NCBI GenBank assembly: GCA_032117095.1 | Contig: JAULZZ010000063.1 | Location: 1-10,686, forward strand | Reading direction: 5' to 3' | Length of the DNA stretch: 10,686 bases | From: REEB470 sp032117095 | GTDB taxonomy: Bacteria; Bacillota; Bacilli; Paenibacillales; YIM-B00363 | Part shown: positions 1 through 7,514 of the stretch, piece after piece | Layout of the letters: each line of letters starts with the position of its first letter | How positions within the stretch are numbered: the stretch's first letter is position 1 | Made by a program: the position numbers and the translations under genes | Notes under the pieces: generated by a model | Databases searched by the model: none | Seen by the model: only the letters and a program-made list of their open reading frames with translations | Told to the model about the DNA's origin: nothing

Positions 1-1059
1 GCAGGGTTTGCCTCGGATCGGATCGGACGTAAAAATATATTATGCATTTCGCTCTTCATTTATGGGCTCGGTGGATTGGGTGCCGCCCTTGCAGCAGGGA
101 TGCATACGTACGCAGGACTGTTGCTTGCCCGTGCCATCCAAGGCATTGGCGCTGCGGGCACCTCTTCGATCGCCATGGCGTTCATCGGGGATGTGTATGA
201 GGGAAAACAGGAGAGTCGTGCGTTAGGCATCCATGAAGCCGCCAATGGCATCGGAAAAGTGATCAGCCCCATCCTCGGGGCAATGTTGGCTGGGATCGCT
301 TGGACAGCCCCTTTTTGGGCATTTCCGTTGTTTTGTGCGTGCAGTTTTGCTCTCGTATATTTTGCCGTTCCCACTCAAAAAAAATCTGTTTCTGCGCCTC
401 ATAAAACAACGATGCGACAGGAGTGGGGCACATTACGCCTTATTTTCAAACAAAAAGGGTCGTGGATTATCGCGGCGGCAAGTGCGGGAAGTTTTGGACT
501 ATTTAGTCTGTTTGGCATGTTATTTTATTTGTCGGAAGTACTCGAACGTCCACCATTTCAGCTGGGGATGATGACCAAAGGGTTTGTACTGGCGATTCCG
601 TTGGCAGGCCTCGTCATTGCAGCGACCGCAACAGGGTACGCGATCCAAAACAAGGGAAACCGGATGCGCATCGGCATGCTTGTCGGCGTCACCTTAAGTA
701 CGGCTGGGTATGGCATGATGTGGCTATTGAATCCCTCGTCACAAACGGCGATGCTCACATGGATTGCCGTGAGCAGCATGGGAACAGGGTTGCTGTTGCC
801 GTGTGTCAACGCACTCATCACAGGGGCCGTCTCCAAAGCGCAACGGGGATTGATTACTGCTTTATACAACAGCATGCGCTTTTTTGGTGTTGCCGTTGGT
901 CCCCCGATCATCGGCGCCTTGATGGTTTTGAGTGATCGTACGGTGTTTATGGTTTTGACGCTCGTCAGTGTCGTCGGGGGGATTGGCATCGTCGTTGCCG
1001 TCAAACCGCCCGCCCAACTTGCTGCCACGACCGAACCCACGCCTGCTACGACTGGCTAA
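1..1059 (+). CDS. MFS drug efflux transporter, DHA1-like, 5' end outside window
   Basis: Secondary transporter of the inner membrane, probably a proton-coupled drug or metabolite exporter. The reading frame is open from the first base, so the true start and about the first 60 residues (TM1, TM2) lie upstream. The visible part begins in the cytoplasmic loop 2-3 signature of the superfamily (GFASDRIGRK, bases 4-33). The segment GIGKVISPILG (bases about 250-282) resembles the antiporter motif C in TM5 of drug-proton antiporters. Hydrophobic stretches continue to the C-terminus, in line with about 10 of 12 TM helices being present, and a short polar tail ends the protein. The stop overlaps the 3' end of the convergent exonuclease gene by 14 bases, leaving no room for a separate terminator. 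The family is clear; the substrate cannot be told from sequence. Confidence 0.88.
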   Translation, partial: AGFASDRIGRKNILCISLFIYGLGGLGAALAAGMHTYAGLLLARAIQGIGAAGTSSIAMAFIGDVYEGKQESRALGIHEAANGIGKVISPILGAMLAGIAWTAPFWAFPLFCACSFALVYFAVPTQKKSVSAPHKTTMRQEWGTLRLIFKQKGSWIIAAASAGSFGLFSLFGMLFYLSEVLERPPFQLGMMTKGFVLAIPLAGLVIAATATGYAIQNKGNRMRIGMLVGVTLSTAGYGMMWLLNPSSQTAMLTWIAVSSMGTGLLLPCVNALITGAVSKAQRGLITALYNSMRFFGVAVGPPIIGALMVLSDRTVFMVLTLVSVVGGIGIVVAVKPPAQLAATTEPTPATTG

Positions 1060-1783
1060 GGTGCGCATACAACTCTCCTAGCGTCTGCACATTTCGTACA
1101 CGGGCTTGATGCACTTGGTTCAACCACAGCTGTGCGGTCATCCATGCATCGTCTAAGGCGTGATGGCGACGTTTTAGGGGAATCTCATGGCGTTGTATCA
1201 ATGCGTCCAAAGAATACTCCATTTCTTGGGGTTCCAACCATTTGGCGATGATCATCGTGTCTAGTACGCGATGGGTCATGTGTATTTTGGACGTACGCCA
1301 TAACGCATGGTTCAAAAATGCTTTGTCGTGCGCAGACGCGTGGGCGACGAGTATTCGTTTGCCCACAAACGCAAAAAAACGCCGGAGCACGTCGATGACT
1401 GCGGGGGCGTCACGGACGTGTTCATTCGCAATCCCTGTCAAGGCAACGATGTCATCTGGAATTGGACGCAGCGGATTGCATAGTGAAAAAAACGTTTCTT
1501 CCTCTATCATGCGTTCCCCCCGCACCGCAATGGCGCCGATCGCAATGATTTCATCGCCGTTTTGCACGTGAAACCCTGTCGTTTCCAAGTCAAAGACAAC
1601 GAGGTCTAATGCTGCTAAAGGGGTTTCAAAAATTCCTTCGTGTCGTTGTTGCTTCATCGTCTGCCGAATAAACGCCATTTGTTGTGCATTGTGGAGGTTA
1701 AACACGGAATTAAGGGCAGACGTGAGCCCCCCCATTTTGTACAGGGACCACAAGTTGGATGTCGGACGTTTTGAGTCGTTCAT
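1046..1783 (-). CDS. DnaQ-like DEDDh 3'-5' exonuclease
   Basis: A 245-residue protein with the exonuclease fold of the Pol III epsilon subunit. All DEDDh residues are visible: D65 and E67 in FDLETTG, a mid-domain acid at D153 (HASAHD), and the closing H207 and D212 in HHALDDA. About 60 residues precede the catalytic domain and carry no motif I recognise. It is not a PolC fusion, and a free-standing exonuclease of this type could act in repair, RNA trimming or signalling-nucleotide removal; its real substrate is unknown. The start at 1783 is chosen because its ATG forms a 4-nt ATGA overlap with the preceding stop and a GGAGG lies about 8 nt upstream; a start further out at 1819 would lie inside the DUF294 gene without better support. 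It is the last gene of the amt operon and converges on the MFS gene. Confidence 0.88.
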   Translation of the reverse strand: MNDSKRPTSNLWSLYKMGGLTSALNSVFNLHNAQQMAFIRQTMKQQRHEGIFETPLAALDLVVFDLETTGFHVQNGDEIIAIGAIAVRGERMIEEETFFSLCNPLRPIPDDIVALTGIANEHVRDAPAVIDVLRRFFAFVGKRILVAHASAHDKAFLNHALWRTSKIHMTHRVLDTMIIAKWLEPQEMEYSLDALIQRHEIPLKRRHHALDDAWMTAQLWLNQVHQARVRNVQTLGELYAHLSQS

Positions 1784-2844
1784 CGTTCTCCCTCCGGTGC
1801 AAATCGCTGTTTGATCCATTTTTGCAAGGATAGTCCGACCCGATGAATGTGCTTTAGCTGTTGTTTGACCTCTTTGGTCAAAAAAGTCGGAGCGAGCATG
1901 CCACGTGAGCCAAACGTGCCGGCTTCTGTCTTATGTGTGGTCGCAAGACGATACCGCATGATGATCTCGAACGCCTCCCGCCACATATTCGCTTGTGCTG
2001 TCGTAATGACGTGAGAAGCGTGCAGGCGTGCGATGCGTTCCAAGGTTGATGTTGCACGAATGCCCTCAAATAAGGATATCAACCGAATCGCATTGACAAA
2101 AGGCAAATATGCCCCGTACTTTAGGTCGATGCCCCCTGCATCCTCTCCATACGGTTCGGTGAGCAAATTGCCCATGAGCCCGACGAGCACTTTGTAGCGC
2201 AACGTATTGGAAAGCATGCGCACTGCCATCTCCATGTGTCCTTGCAACTGCTGATGCAACACCGCGTGCAATTGCACACCGAGTCGCTCGTCGCCATAGA
2301 TGACACGCGCATCCGCCACGATTAACAAATGACGTACCGCATAAAAATCTGGATTTTCGCACGATTGTCGAATTTCTTCCTGCCACTGCGCAAGCGAACT
2401 GCGCCACCGTTTGTCGCGTGCGAGCACTTCTCCCTCACACGGCGGATAGCCGATTTCTTCCAACTGCTGACAGACGCTACCTCCCACTTGTGCGGCAAAT
2501 GCGTCGGCAATCGCTGCAGGAACGCCTTGTTTTGCTGTGTAGATCAACCCATTGTCTTGATCACTCCAAGACGTATGCTCATGACGGCCGGCACTGCCAA
2601 ACAGCAGTACAGCAAAAGATTGTAAGGGGTTCGTGTCCCACGTGCTTTCTACGGCGGTCCATGCAAGGTGCACCGCACGGCGCATGAACGCATCGTGCAC
2701 GGCGCGCATCCGTTGTTGCTGCATTTCCCACGCCTCTGCGCTGGGTGCTTCGACTTCTTGGGAATAAGCAAGACGAAGCGAGAACAACTGTGACGTTGTG
2801 CTCGCTTGTGTAATGTGATGGTGCCAATCGCTGTCATGACGCAT
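1780..2844 (-). CDS. DUF294 GlnD-like putative nucleotidyltransferase
   Basis: A 354-residue soluble protein of the DUF294/DUF294_C family, related to the nucleotidyltransferase domain of GlnD, the PII uridylyltransferase. The nucleotidyltransferase signature is intact: G83-S84 of GSAGRHEH followed by the metal-binding pair D95 and D97 (WSDQDNG). The C-terminal part (KYGAYLPFVNAIRLIS, about residues 243-258, and onward) is helical and typical of DUF294_C. No CBS or cyclic-nucleotide-binding domain precedes it, unlike many proteobacterial members. It starts 11 nt after the amt stop, with AGGG overlapping that stop as ribosome site, and overlaps the exonuclease gene by 4 nt. A role in nucleotidylating a regulator near the ammonium channel is an attractive inference from position and fold, but DUF294 substrates are not established and other roles are equally open. 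Confidence 0.82.
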   Translation of the reverse strand: MRHDSDWHHHITQASTTSQLFSLRLAYSQEVEAPSAEAWEMQQQRMRAVHDAFMRRAVHLAWTAVESTWDTNPLQSFAVLLFGSAGRHEHTSWSDQDNGLIYTAKQGVPAAIADAFAAQVGGSVCQQLEEIGYPPCEGEVLARDKRWRSSLAQWQEEIRQSCENPDFYAVRHLLIVADARVIYGDERLGVQLHAVLHQQLQGHMEMAVRMLSNTLRYKVLVGLMGNLLTEPYGEDAGGIDLKYGAYLPFVNAIRLISLFEGIRATSTLERIARLHASHVITTAQANMWREAFEIIMRYRLATTHKTEAGTFGSRGMLAPTFLTKEVKQQLKHIHRVGLSLQKWIKQRFAPEGER

Positions 2845-2855
2845 CGGGATGCCCT

Positions 2856-4223
2856 CTACTTCTTCATCGCTTCAGGATAGCCGTATGCCCCGTGCTCACT
2901 CAAATCTAACCCAATAATTTCTTGCTCTTCCGTCACGCGCAACCCAATGACTTTTTTCAAAATCCACAACAAGACGTATGACACGACGAACGCATACAAC
3001 CCACAAATCGCCACGCCGTAAAACTGTACCCATAATTGTGCGAACGGCTCCGACGTTGCGTAGAGCAATCCAGGTTTTCCTGTTGCCAACTTTTCTACCA
3101 AGGAAGTTTCTGCAAAGATCCCGTTGGACAACGTCCCCCAGATGCCGGCGACGCCATGCACGGACAACGCATAAATCGGATCGTCGATTCTTAACTTTTC
3201 GAACATCCGCATGCTACCCACGACGAGTATTCCCGCAATCAATCCGATCACGAGTGCTGCCCACGGCTTCACGTATGCACAAGAAGCAGTAATCGCCACG
3301 AGCCCCGCCAACGTCCCATTCAACGTCGTCGTAATGTCCGCTTTGCCACTCACCATCCACGACGTAAACAAGGAGGAAACAGCGCCGGCTCCCGTAGCGA
3401 TCATCGTCGTAAATGCCACATAGGCAAAAAATCCATCGCCTACCCCGACCGTACTGCCTGCATTAAAGCCGAACCAACCGACCCACAACAACAATACACC
3501 GAGCGCAGTGAACACTTGGTTGTGCCCAAGAATCGCGTTGGCCGATCCGTCTTTGTTGTACTTGCCAATGCGCGGACGCAACAATAACGTCGCCGCAAGT
3601 GCCGCACAAGCTCCCGTCAAGTGTACGACCGTGGAGCCTGCAAAATCTTGTTTATGTCCGAACAACCACCCGTCAGCAGACCATATCCAATGCGCAATGA
3701 CCGGATAAATGAGGGCGACAAACAACACGGTAAATAACGCATAAATAGACAACTTTGCGCGTTCTGCAAAACCGCCCCATGCAATCGATAAAGATACCGC
3801 TACAAACGCAAACTGGAATAAAAAAAACACTGCGTCGGGATACGCGGCTACCGCTTCGCCGGCAGCATCCAAGGCCCCAAAACTTGGCGAAAAAAACCAA
3901 CTTCCAAGTCCAATAAGCGCATTGCCATCCGCACCAAAAATCAATCCATACCCAACAGCCCAGAACACAATCGCCGCGAGTCCAACCGTGAAAATTGTTT
4001 TCCCTGCGACATGCCCTGCGTTTTTCATCCGTGTCGACCCTGTCTCAAGCATAATAAATCCGCCTTGCATGAGCAGTACAAGTACGAACGCAAACATGAC
4101 CCACAATGCATTGAGTCCCATGTTCAACGCTGAACTCGTTGGGCCTCCTTCCTGCGCTAAGGCAGTGACCGGGAGCAAAAATAACGCCATTGTTGCGAAA
4201 ATCAATCCGAATTTCTTTGCCAC
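2856..4223 (-). CDS. amt: Ammonium transporter (Amt/AmtB family)
   Basis: Trimeric ammonium channel of the cytoplasmic membrane, 455 residues. An N-terminal signal-like helix (FGLIFATMALFLLPVTALAQ) is followed by about 11 TM segments. Family marks are the MLETGSTRMKNAG loop, DFAGSTVVH with the first pore histidine (H201), and DDPIYALSVHGVAGIWG with the second (H356). The C-terminal tail TEEQEIIGLDLSEHGAYGY is the conserved cytosolic tail that in other Amt proteins contacts PII. The longest frame starts at GTG 4232, but GGAGG ends one base before it, so the GTG at 4223 with proper spacing is preferred. It heads an operon with the DUF294 and exonuclease genes. No glnK is present in the window, so any PII partner must be encoded elsewhere. 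Confidence 0.95.
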   Translation of the reverse strand: MAKKFGLIFATMALFLLPVTALAQEGGPTSSALNMGLNALWVMFAFVLVLLMQGGFIMLETGSTRMKNAGHVAGKTIFTVGLAAIVFWAVGYGLIFGADGNALIGLGSWFFSPSFGALDAAGEAVAAYPDAVFFLFQFAFVAVSLSIAWGGFAERAKLSIYALFTVLFVALIYPVIAHWIWSADGWLFGHKQDFAGSTVVHLTGACAALAATLLLRPRIGKYNKDGSANAILGHNQVFTALGVLLLWVGWFGFNAGSTVGVGDGFFAYVAFTTMIATGAGAVSSLFTSWMVSGKADITTTLNGTLAGLVAITASCAYVKPWAALVIGLIAGILVVGSMRMFEKLRIDDPIYALSVHGVAGIWGTLSNGIFAETSLVEKLATGKPGLLYATSEPFAQLWVQFYGVAICGLYAFVVSYVLLWILKKVIGLRVTEEQEIIGLDLSEHGAYGYPEAMKK

Positions 4224-4283
4224 TTGAACCACTCCTCCAATGTGATGTCATAAATCCTAACACAATATGGTATGCTTATTGCC

Positions 4284-4312
4284 ATTATAATCGTGCGCAC
4301 GACGAAATGCAA
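4284..4312 (-). promoter_or_regulatory. Sigma-A-type promoter of the amt operon with palindrome in spacer
   Basis: On the minus strand TTGCAT (4312-4307) and a perfect TATAAT (4289-4284) are separated by exactly 17 bases, about 60 bases upstream of the amt start. The spacer holds the perfect 12-bp palindrome TCGTGCGCACGA (4291-4302), which could be an operator. The -10 element is consensus, the -35 matches only its TTG part. Start site and regulator are not known. Confidence 0.6.
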
Positions 4313-4370
4313 GTGAGAAAAGACGAGAAGTTAAAAAAATTATGTGCCTCGATGTTTTTTGTAGCGGAGC

Positions 4371-4397
4371 GAAACTTTCGATGCTGTGGGTAGTATA
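4371..4397 (+). promoter_or_regulatory. Possible ECF-sigma-type promoter for the YugP-like gene
   Basis: GAAAC at 4371-4375 and AGTATA at 4392-4397 are separated by 16 bases. This resembles the TGAAAC-N16-CGTATA pattern of sigma-W-type promoters in Bacillus, with one mismatch in each element. No comparable sigma-A pair was found just upstream of the gene. It is about 140 bases before the start codon, which would leave a long leader. Confidence 0.3.
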
Positions 4398-4406
4398 TAT
4401 TAGTGG

Positions 4407-4511
4407 AAGGTCGGACACCGTTGTACGGTTTTTCCATGCGCCCCTTTGTTTCATAAAGATCCGTTGCGCCGACCTTTTTACGTCCTCTTCTTTACTACTA
4501 TGAAGAGGCGT
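4407..4511 (+). promoter_or_regulatory. Structured leader of the YugP-like gene
   Basis: Three inverted repeats lie between the putative promoter and the start codon. AAGGTCGG (4407-4414) pairs with CCGACCTT (4469-4476), which is followed by more T residues. Inside it, ACCGT-TGT-ACGGT (4417-4429) is followed by four T residues and looks like a small terminator. Then CCTCTTC (4484-4490) pairs with GAAGAGG (4502-4508), with a further ACG/CGT extension past a bulge. No known riboswitch core was recognised. Confidence 0.35.
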
Positions 4512-4538
4512 CCCATTTTGGATGACGGAGGGATTTGT

Positions 4539-5231
4539 ATGACTGGTTTGTTCTTTCACCCGATGGATTTTCTCATTCTCATTGCATTTGCGATTTGTAT
4601 TTGGGCGCAGTTTCGTGTAAAAAGAACGTTTAAGCGGTGGTCTACCGTGGACAGTAGCAGTCGATTGACCGGCTACGAAGCGGCGAGAAGACTGCTCGAC
4701 AACAACGGTCTGCACGATGTGCCCGTAGAGCCCGTCGCTGGCATGCTAAGCGACCACTACGATCCGCGTCATCGCGTCGTCAGATTGTCTGAACCGGTAT
4801 ATGGGTCCACCTCGATCGCCGCCTTATCCGTGGCGTGTCATGAGGTCGGTCATGCGATACAGCACCAGCAGGCGTATCCGATGCTCGCATTGCGACACCG
4901 CATTTTTCCTGTCGTAAATTTGTCCTCTGGGATTGCTCCATTGCTCCTTATCGCAGGTTTCTTCTTCCAGATGTCCGGTTTGCTCTTGCTAGGTATTTTA
5001 TTTTTCTCGTGTGCCGTGTTGTTCCAGCTCATTACGTTGCCTGTAGAATTCAATGCGAGTTCCCGCGCCCGTGATTTGATGGTCGCCGAAGGGTTCATTA
5101 CGAATACGGAAGAAACCGGCGTCGCCAAAGTACTCAATGCTGCCGCACTCACCTATGTCGCCAGTGCACTCGTTGCCTTGTTTGAGCTCCTAAAATACAT
5201 CATGATCTTTAACAGTGGTGATCGTGAGTAA
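4539..5231 (+). CDS. YugP-like membrane zinc metallopeptidase
   Basis: Membrane-bound neutral zinc metallopeptidase of the YugP family, 230 residues, close to the usual length of about 225. A first TM helix (residues about 10-25) is followed by a basic cytosolic stretch, then the active-site helix ACHEVGHAIQH with zinc ligands H101 and H105 and catalytic E102. Two hydrophobic hairpin segments (about 128-168) follow, and LPVEFNASSRA (167-177) carries the likely third ligand E170. A C-terminal hydrophobic segment ends the protein. The start at 4539 is preferred to upstream in-frame starts because GGAGGG lies 6 nt before it and the protein then aligns with the family start. It is a single-gene unit with a strong terminator behind it. 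Its substrates are not known; a role in membrane protein quality control is only inferred. Confidence 0.9.
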   Translation: MTGLFFHPMDFLILIAFAICIWAQFRVKRTFKRWSTVDSSSRLTGYEAARRLLDNNGLHDVPVEPVAGMLSDHYDPRHRVVRLSEPVYGSTSIAALSVACHEVGHAIQHQQAYPMLALRHRIFPVVNLSSGIAPLLLIAGFFFQMSGLLLLGILFFSCAVLFQLITLPVEFNASSRARDLMVAEGFITNTEETGVAKVLNAAALTYVASALVALFELLKYIMIFNSGDRE

Positions 5232-5247
5232 CGCTGACTCGAGTCCC

Positions 5248-5281
5248 CCCCTCTCTGTTCGCCAAGGAGAGGGGTATTTTT
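5248..5281 (+). terminator. Rho-independent terminator of the YugP-like gene
   Basis: CCCCTCTC (5248-5255) pairs perfectly with GAGAGGGG (5267-5274) around an 11-nt loop and is followed by TATTTTTA. The T-rich part runs into the stop codon of the convergent LysR gene. In the opposite direction no T run follows the stem, so it should act mainly on the plus strand. Confidence 0.85.
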
Positions 5282-6191
5282 ATTGTTCGTCGCTGTTGTG
5301 TGCTACGTGCGCAAAATAATGCACCAAAAAATCGCGGAAAACCTCGGAAACGTGAGGCAACTTCTCCCCTTTTCGTTGCACGAGACCGATCGTACGCACG
5401 ACGGAAGGGTCAATCACGGGAATGGTTACGGGCATGATCGGTCCTGTTTCGACCAAGGCCATCGCTGGCAACATGCTCACACCGAGACCGGCTGCCACCA
5501 ACCCACGGATCGTATCTGTCTCCTCGCCTTCAAATCCGATGCGGGGCACAAAACCCGCTTGTTGGCACGCTTCTAGTACGATCGCACGCAAAGAATATTG
5601 CGGACTGAACATGACAAATGGCTCGTCTTGTAATTGGGAAAGTCGAATGACTTTTTGGTGGGCAAGCGGGTGGTTCGGAGGCAAGATGGCATGCAGTGAC
5701 TCCGTAAACAGCCACTGTCCTTGCACGGTATCTTGCCCCGTGGGCAACGGTGAAATGAACGCCAAATCAATCTCATTTTGGTCCAACGCCCGCAACAGCA
5801 TCGGGTACGTCCCTTGTTGGAGCACAAACTTCACATCTGGATACATTTTGCGATACGCTGCGAGCAAAGTTGGCAACAAATAGATGCCGAGGCTGTGTGG
5901 AAACCCGATGCGTATTTCTCCTTTTTCGGGGTGTTGGAACTGCTGTACTTCGATCGTCGCTTGGTCGAGTGCTTGGAGCAACGGCGCCACACGGTGAAGA
6001 AATAATTTTCCAGCGGGGGTAATTTGTAGATTGCGCCCTTTTTGCTTAAACAACGACACCCCTATTTCTTGCTCAAGCAGGTGGATTTGCCGACTAATCG
6101 CAGACTGCGCAATGTGATGATGTTGTGAGGCGTGCGTCATGTGCTCCATCTGTGCGACGGTCACAAAATAATGCAATTGGCGAAGTTCCAT
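5280..6191 (-). CDS. gltC: LysR-family regulator, GltC-like
   Basis: DNA-binding transcription regulator of 303 residues. The winged helix-turn-helix occupies about residues 1-60 (start MELRQLHYFVTVAQ, recognition region AQSAISRQI), a linker helix follows, then the two-lobed effector domain from about residue 90. Across its length it closely resembles Bacillus subtilis GltC, activator of glutamate synthase genes in response to 2-oxoglutarate and glutamate; shared blocks include GRN near residue 53, GFP-SL, LLPT and EGE-D-I-GLV-AG-GV--LP. The start at 6191 matches the family start exactly; the frame extends upstream but through the rhomboid gene. It follows the rhomboid stop by 4 nt with only a weak ribosome site, suggesting translational coupling. 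No gltAB is in the window, so the target is uncertain and the symbol is tentative. Confidence 0.8.
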   Translation of the reverse strand: MELRQLHYFVTVAQMEHMTHASQHHHIAQSAISRQIHLLEQEIGVSLFKQKGRNLQITPAGKLFLHRVAPLLQALDQATIEVQQFQHPEKGEIRIGFPHSLGIYLLPTLLAAYRKMYPDVKFVLQQGTYPMLLRALDQNEIDLAFISPLPTGQDTVQGQWLFTESLHAILPPNHPLAHQKVIRLSQLQDEPFVMFSPQYSLRAIVLEACQQAGFVPRIGFEGEETDTIRGLVAAGLGVSMLPAMALVETGPIMPVTIPVIDPSVVRTIGLVQRKGEKLPHVSEVFRDFLVHYFAHVAHNSDEQ

Positions 6192-6195
6192 CGTG

Positions 6196-6816
6196 TTACG
6201 CCCGCTTTCGGTTAAACATGACATACAAAGCGATATAGACAAACCCCCCGAGCAATCCCCCGAGATGGGCATAGACGTTAATGTTGGACACTACGATCGA
6301 GTATATGGCACCAATCGCCAACATCACCCATACCGTTTTGCGGGAAGCGTCATCGACCATCGCACGATGGAACAACAGAATATATACATATGCGCCCAAC
6401 ACACCATATACGGAACCACTTGCTCCCAACGAATACACCTCTGTGAAGAACAACGCAGTGAATACGTTGCCTATGATACCAGAAAAGACGATCAGCCCGA
6501 CATATCGCCATGCACGAAGCCAGCGTTCTAAGGGAGGAGCGAACACATACAACGAAAAGGCGTTCAACAACAAATGCATCCAATCATGATGCAAAAAGTT
6601 TGCCGTAAAAAACTGCCAGTATGCGGGTGTGACCATCGCCTCAGACGACTGGACAAAAGCTCCCCATTGTTGTTTTAGGAAGTCAGGAGACACGTCTGCG
6701 TACCATGCCCACCCCTCAAATGCGACGTGGATCACGCCGTATAAGAGAAGAAGGATGGTCGTTGCAGGATAACGTTGGCGATACTCCTTTATACTTTCAT
6801 AGCGCAAAAAGATCAT
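6196..6816 (-). CDS. Rhomboid-family intramembrane serine protease
   Basis: Polytopic protease that cleaves TM helices of client proteins within the membrane; 206 residues, about six TM segments. Catalytic elements are intact: GASG with S133, and H184 in YAHLGGLLGG; the oxyanion-side residues H81 and N85 occur in HHDWMHLLLN. The start at 6816 is chosen because GAGAGGAA lies about 9 nt upstream; a TTG 21 bases further out has no ribosome site. It is the first gene of a two-gene unit with the GltC-like regulator and is divergent from tpx. Clients cannot be predicted. No good promoter was found for it in the 140 bases up to tpx. Confidence 0.92.
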   Translation of the reverse strand: MIFLRYESIKEYRQRYPATTILLLLYGVIHVAFEGWAWYADVSPDFLKQQWGAFVQSSEAMVTPAYWQFFTANFLHHDWMHLLLNAFSLYVFAPPLERWLRAWRYVGLIVFSGIIGNVFTALFFTEVYSLGASGSVYGVLGAYVYILLFHRAMVDDASRKTVWVMLAIGAIYSIVVSNINVYAHLGGLLGGFVYIALYVMFNRKRA

Positions 6817-6882
6817 CAGCGTATTCCTCTCGATCAAAGGTAGGGGTAAAATCCCCTTGCAACAAAATCATCTCGCTCACAG

Positions 6883-6912
6883 TGGACATTCCCCTAGCAT
6901 ACCCGATATAAT
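6883..6912 (+). promoter_or_regulatory. Sigma-A promoter of tpx
   Basis: TGGACA (6883-6888) and TATAAT (6907-6912) are spaced by 18 bases, about 50 bases before the tpx start. AGGTGAGG occurs twice downstream, at 6913-6920 right after the -10 and at 6942-6949 as the ribosome site. An imperfect inverted repeat, ATAATAG against CTATCTTAT (6908-6933), overlaps the -10 element and could be an operator. Confidence 0.6.
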
Positions 6913-6959
6913 AGGTGAGGTAGACTATCTTATTTTACCGAAGGTGAGGCGCAGATGCA

Positions 6960-7478
6960 ATGACGATAGAACGAACAGGTGTCGCAACATTAAAAGGGAA
7001 TCCCCTTACGCTATGTGGCGATGTCCCCGTGGTTGGGGAAATTGCCCCGTCGTTTACGGTGAACAAATCGTTGGTCGATACGGTCACGCTGGATGCGTAC
7101 AAAGGAAAGGTCAAGCTCATCAGCGTCATCCCCTCGATCGATACGGGCGTATGCGATAGCCAAACACGGCGATTTAATGAAGAGGCGACAAAGCTCGGCG
7201 ACGATGTCGTTGTCCTCACCATCTCTGCGGATTTGCCGATGGCACTCTCCCGTTGGTGCGGTGCCGCAGGCATAGAACACGTGGTCACACTCTCTGACTA
7301 CAAGAACCTCTCTTTTGGGGATGCGTACGGCGTACATATCAAGGAATTGCGCTTGTTGATGCGCGCCATTTTCGTGATTGATCGCGACGATCGTGTCCGC
7401 TATGTGCAGATTTTGTCGGAGATGACCGAACATCCAGCCTACGATGCTGCGCTCCAAGCCGTACGGGATTGCCAATAG
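6960..7478 (+). CDS. tpx: Thiol peroxidase (atypical 2-Cys peroxiredoxin)
   Basis: Cytosolic peroxidase of 172 residues that reduces hydrogen peroxide and organic hydroperoxides with electrons from thioredoxin. The peroxidatic cysteine C65 is in SIDTGVCDSQTR with T62 three residues before it, and the resolving cysteine C100 is in SRWCGAAG, the spacing typical of Tpx. Length and ends match the family. AAGGTGAGG ends 10 nt before the ATG. The gene has its own promoter and a strong terminator, so it is monocistronic. Neighbouring genes do not add to its function; oxidative-stress control is likely in this family but no known operator such as a Per box was recognised. Confidence 0.96.
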   Translation: MTIERTGVATLKGNPLTLCGDVPVVGEIAPSFTVNKSLVDTVTLDAYKGKVKLISVIPSIDTGVCDSQTRRFNEEATKLGDDVVVLTISADLPMALSRWCGAAGIEHVVTLSDYKNLSFGDAYGVHIKELRLLMRAIFVIDRDDRVRYVQILSEMTEHPAYDAALQAVRDCQ

Positions 7479-7514
7479 GATTCTCTTTCTTGATCATGTT
7501 GTAACACAAACGAC

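Noticed and set aside
558..1040. Minus-strand open frame of 160 codons inside the MFS gene
   Set aside because: It is antisense to a clear membrane-transport coding sequence and has no recognisable motif.
4257..4715. Minus-strand open frame of 152 codons opposite the start of the YugP-like gene
   Set aside because: It overlaps the amt promoter and the well-supported peptidase start, has shadow-frame composition and no ribosome site.
6842..6857. Short inverted repeat AGGGG-TAAAAT-CCCCT upstream of the rhomboid gene
   Set aside because: Only five base pairs, no T run and no match to a known element; not enough to call an operator or attenuator.
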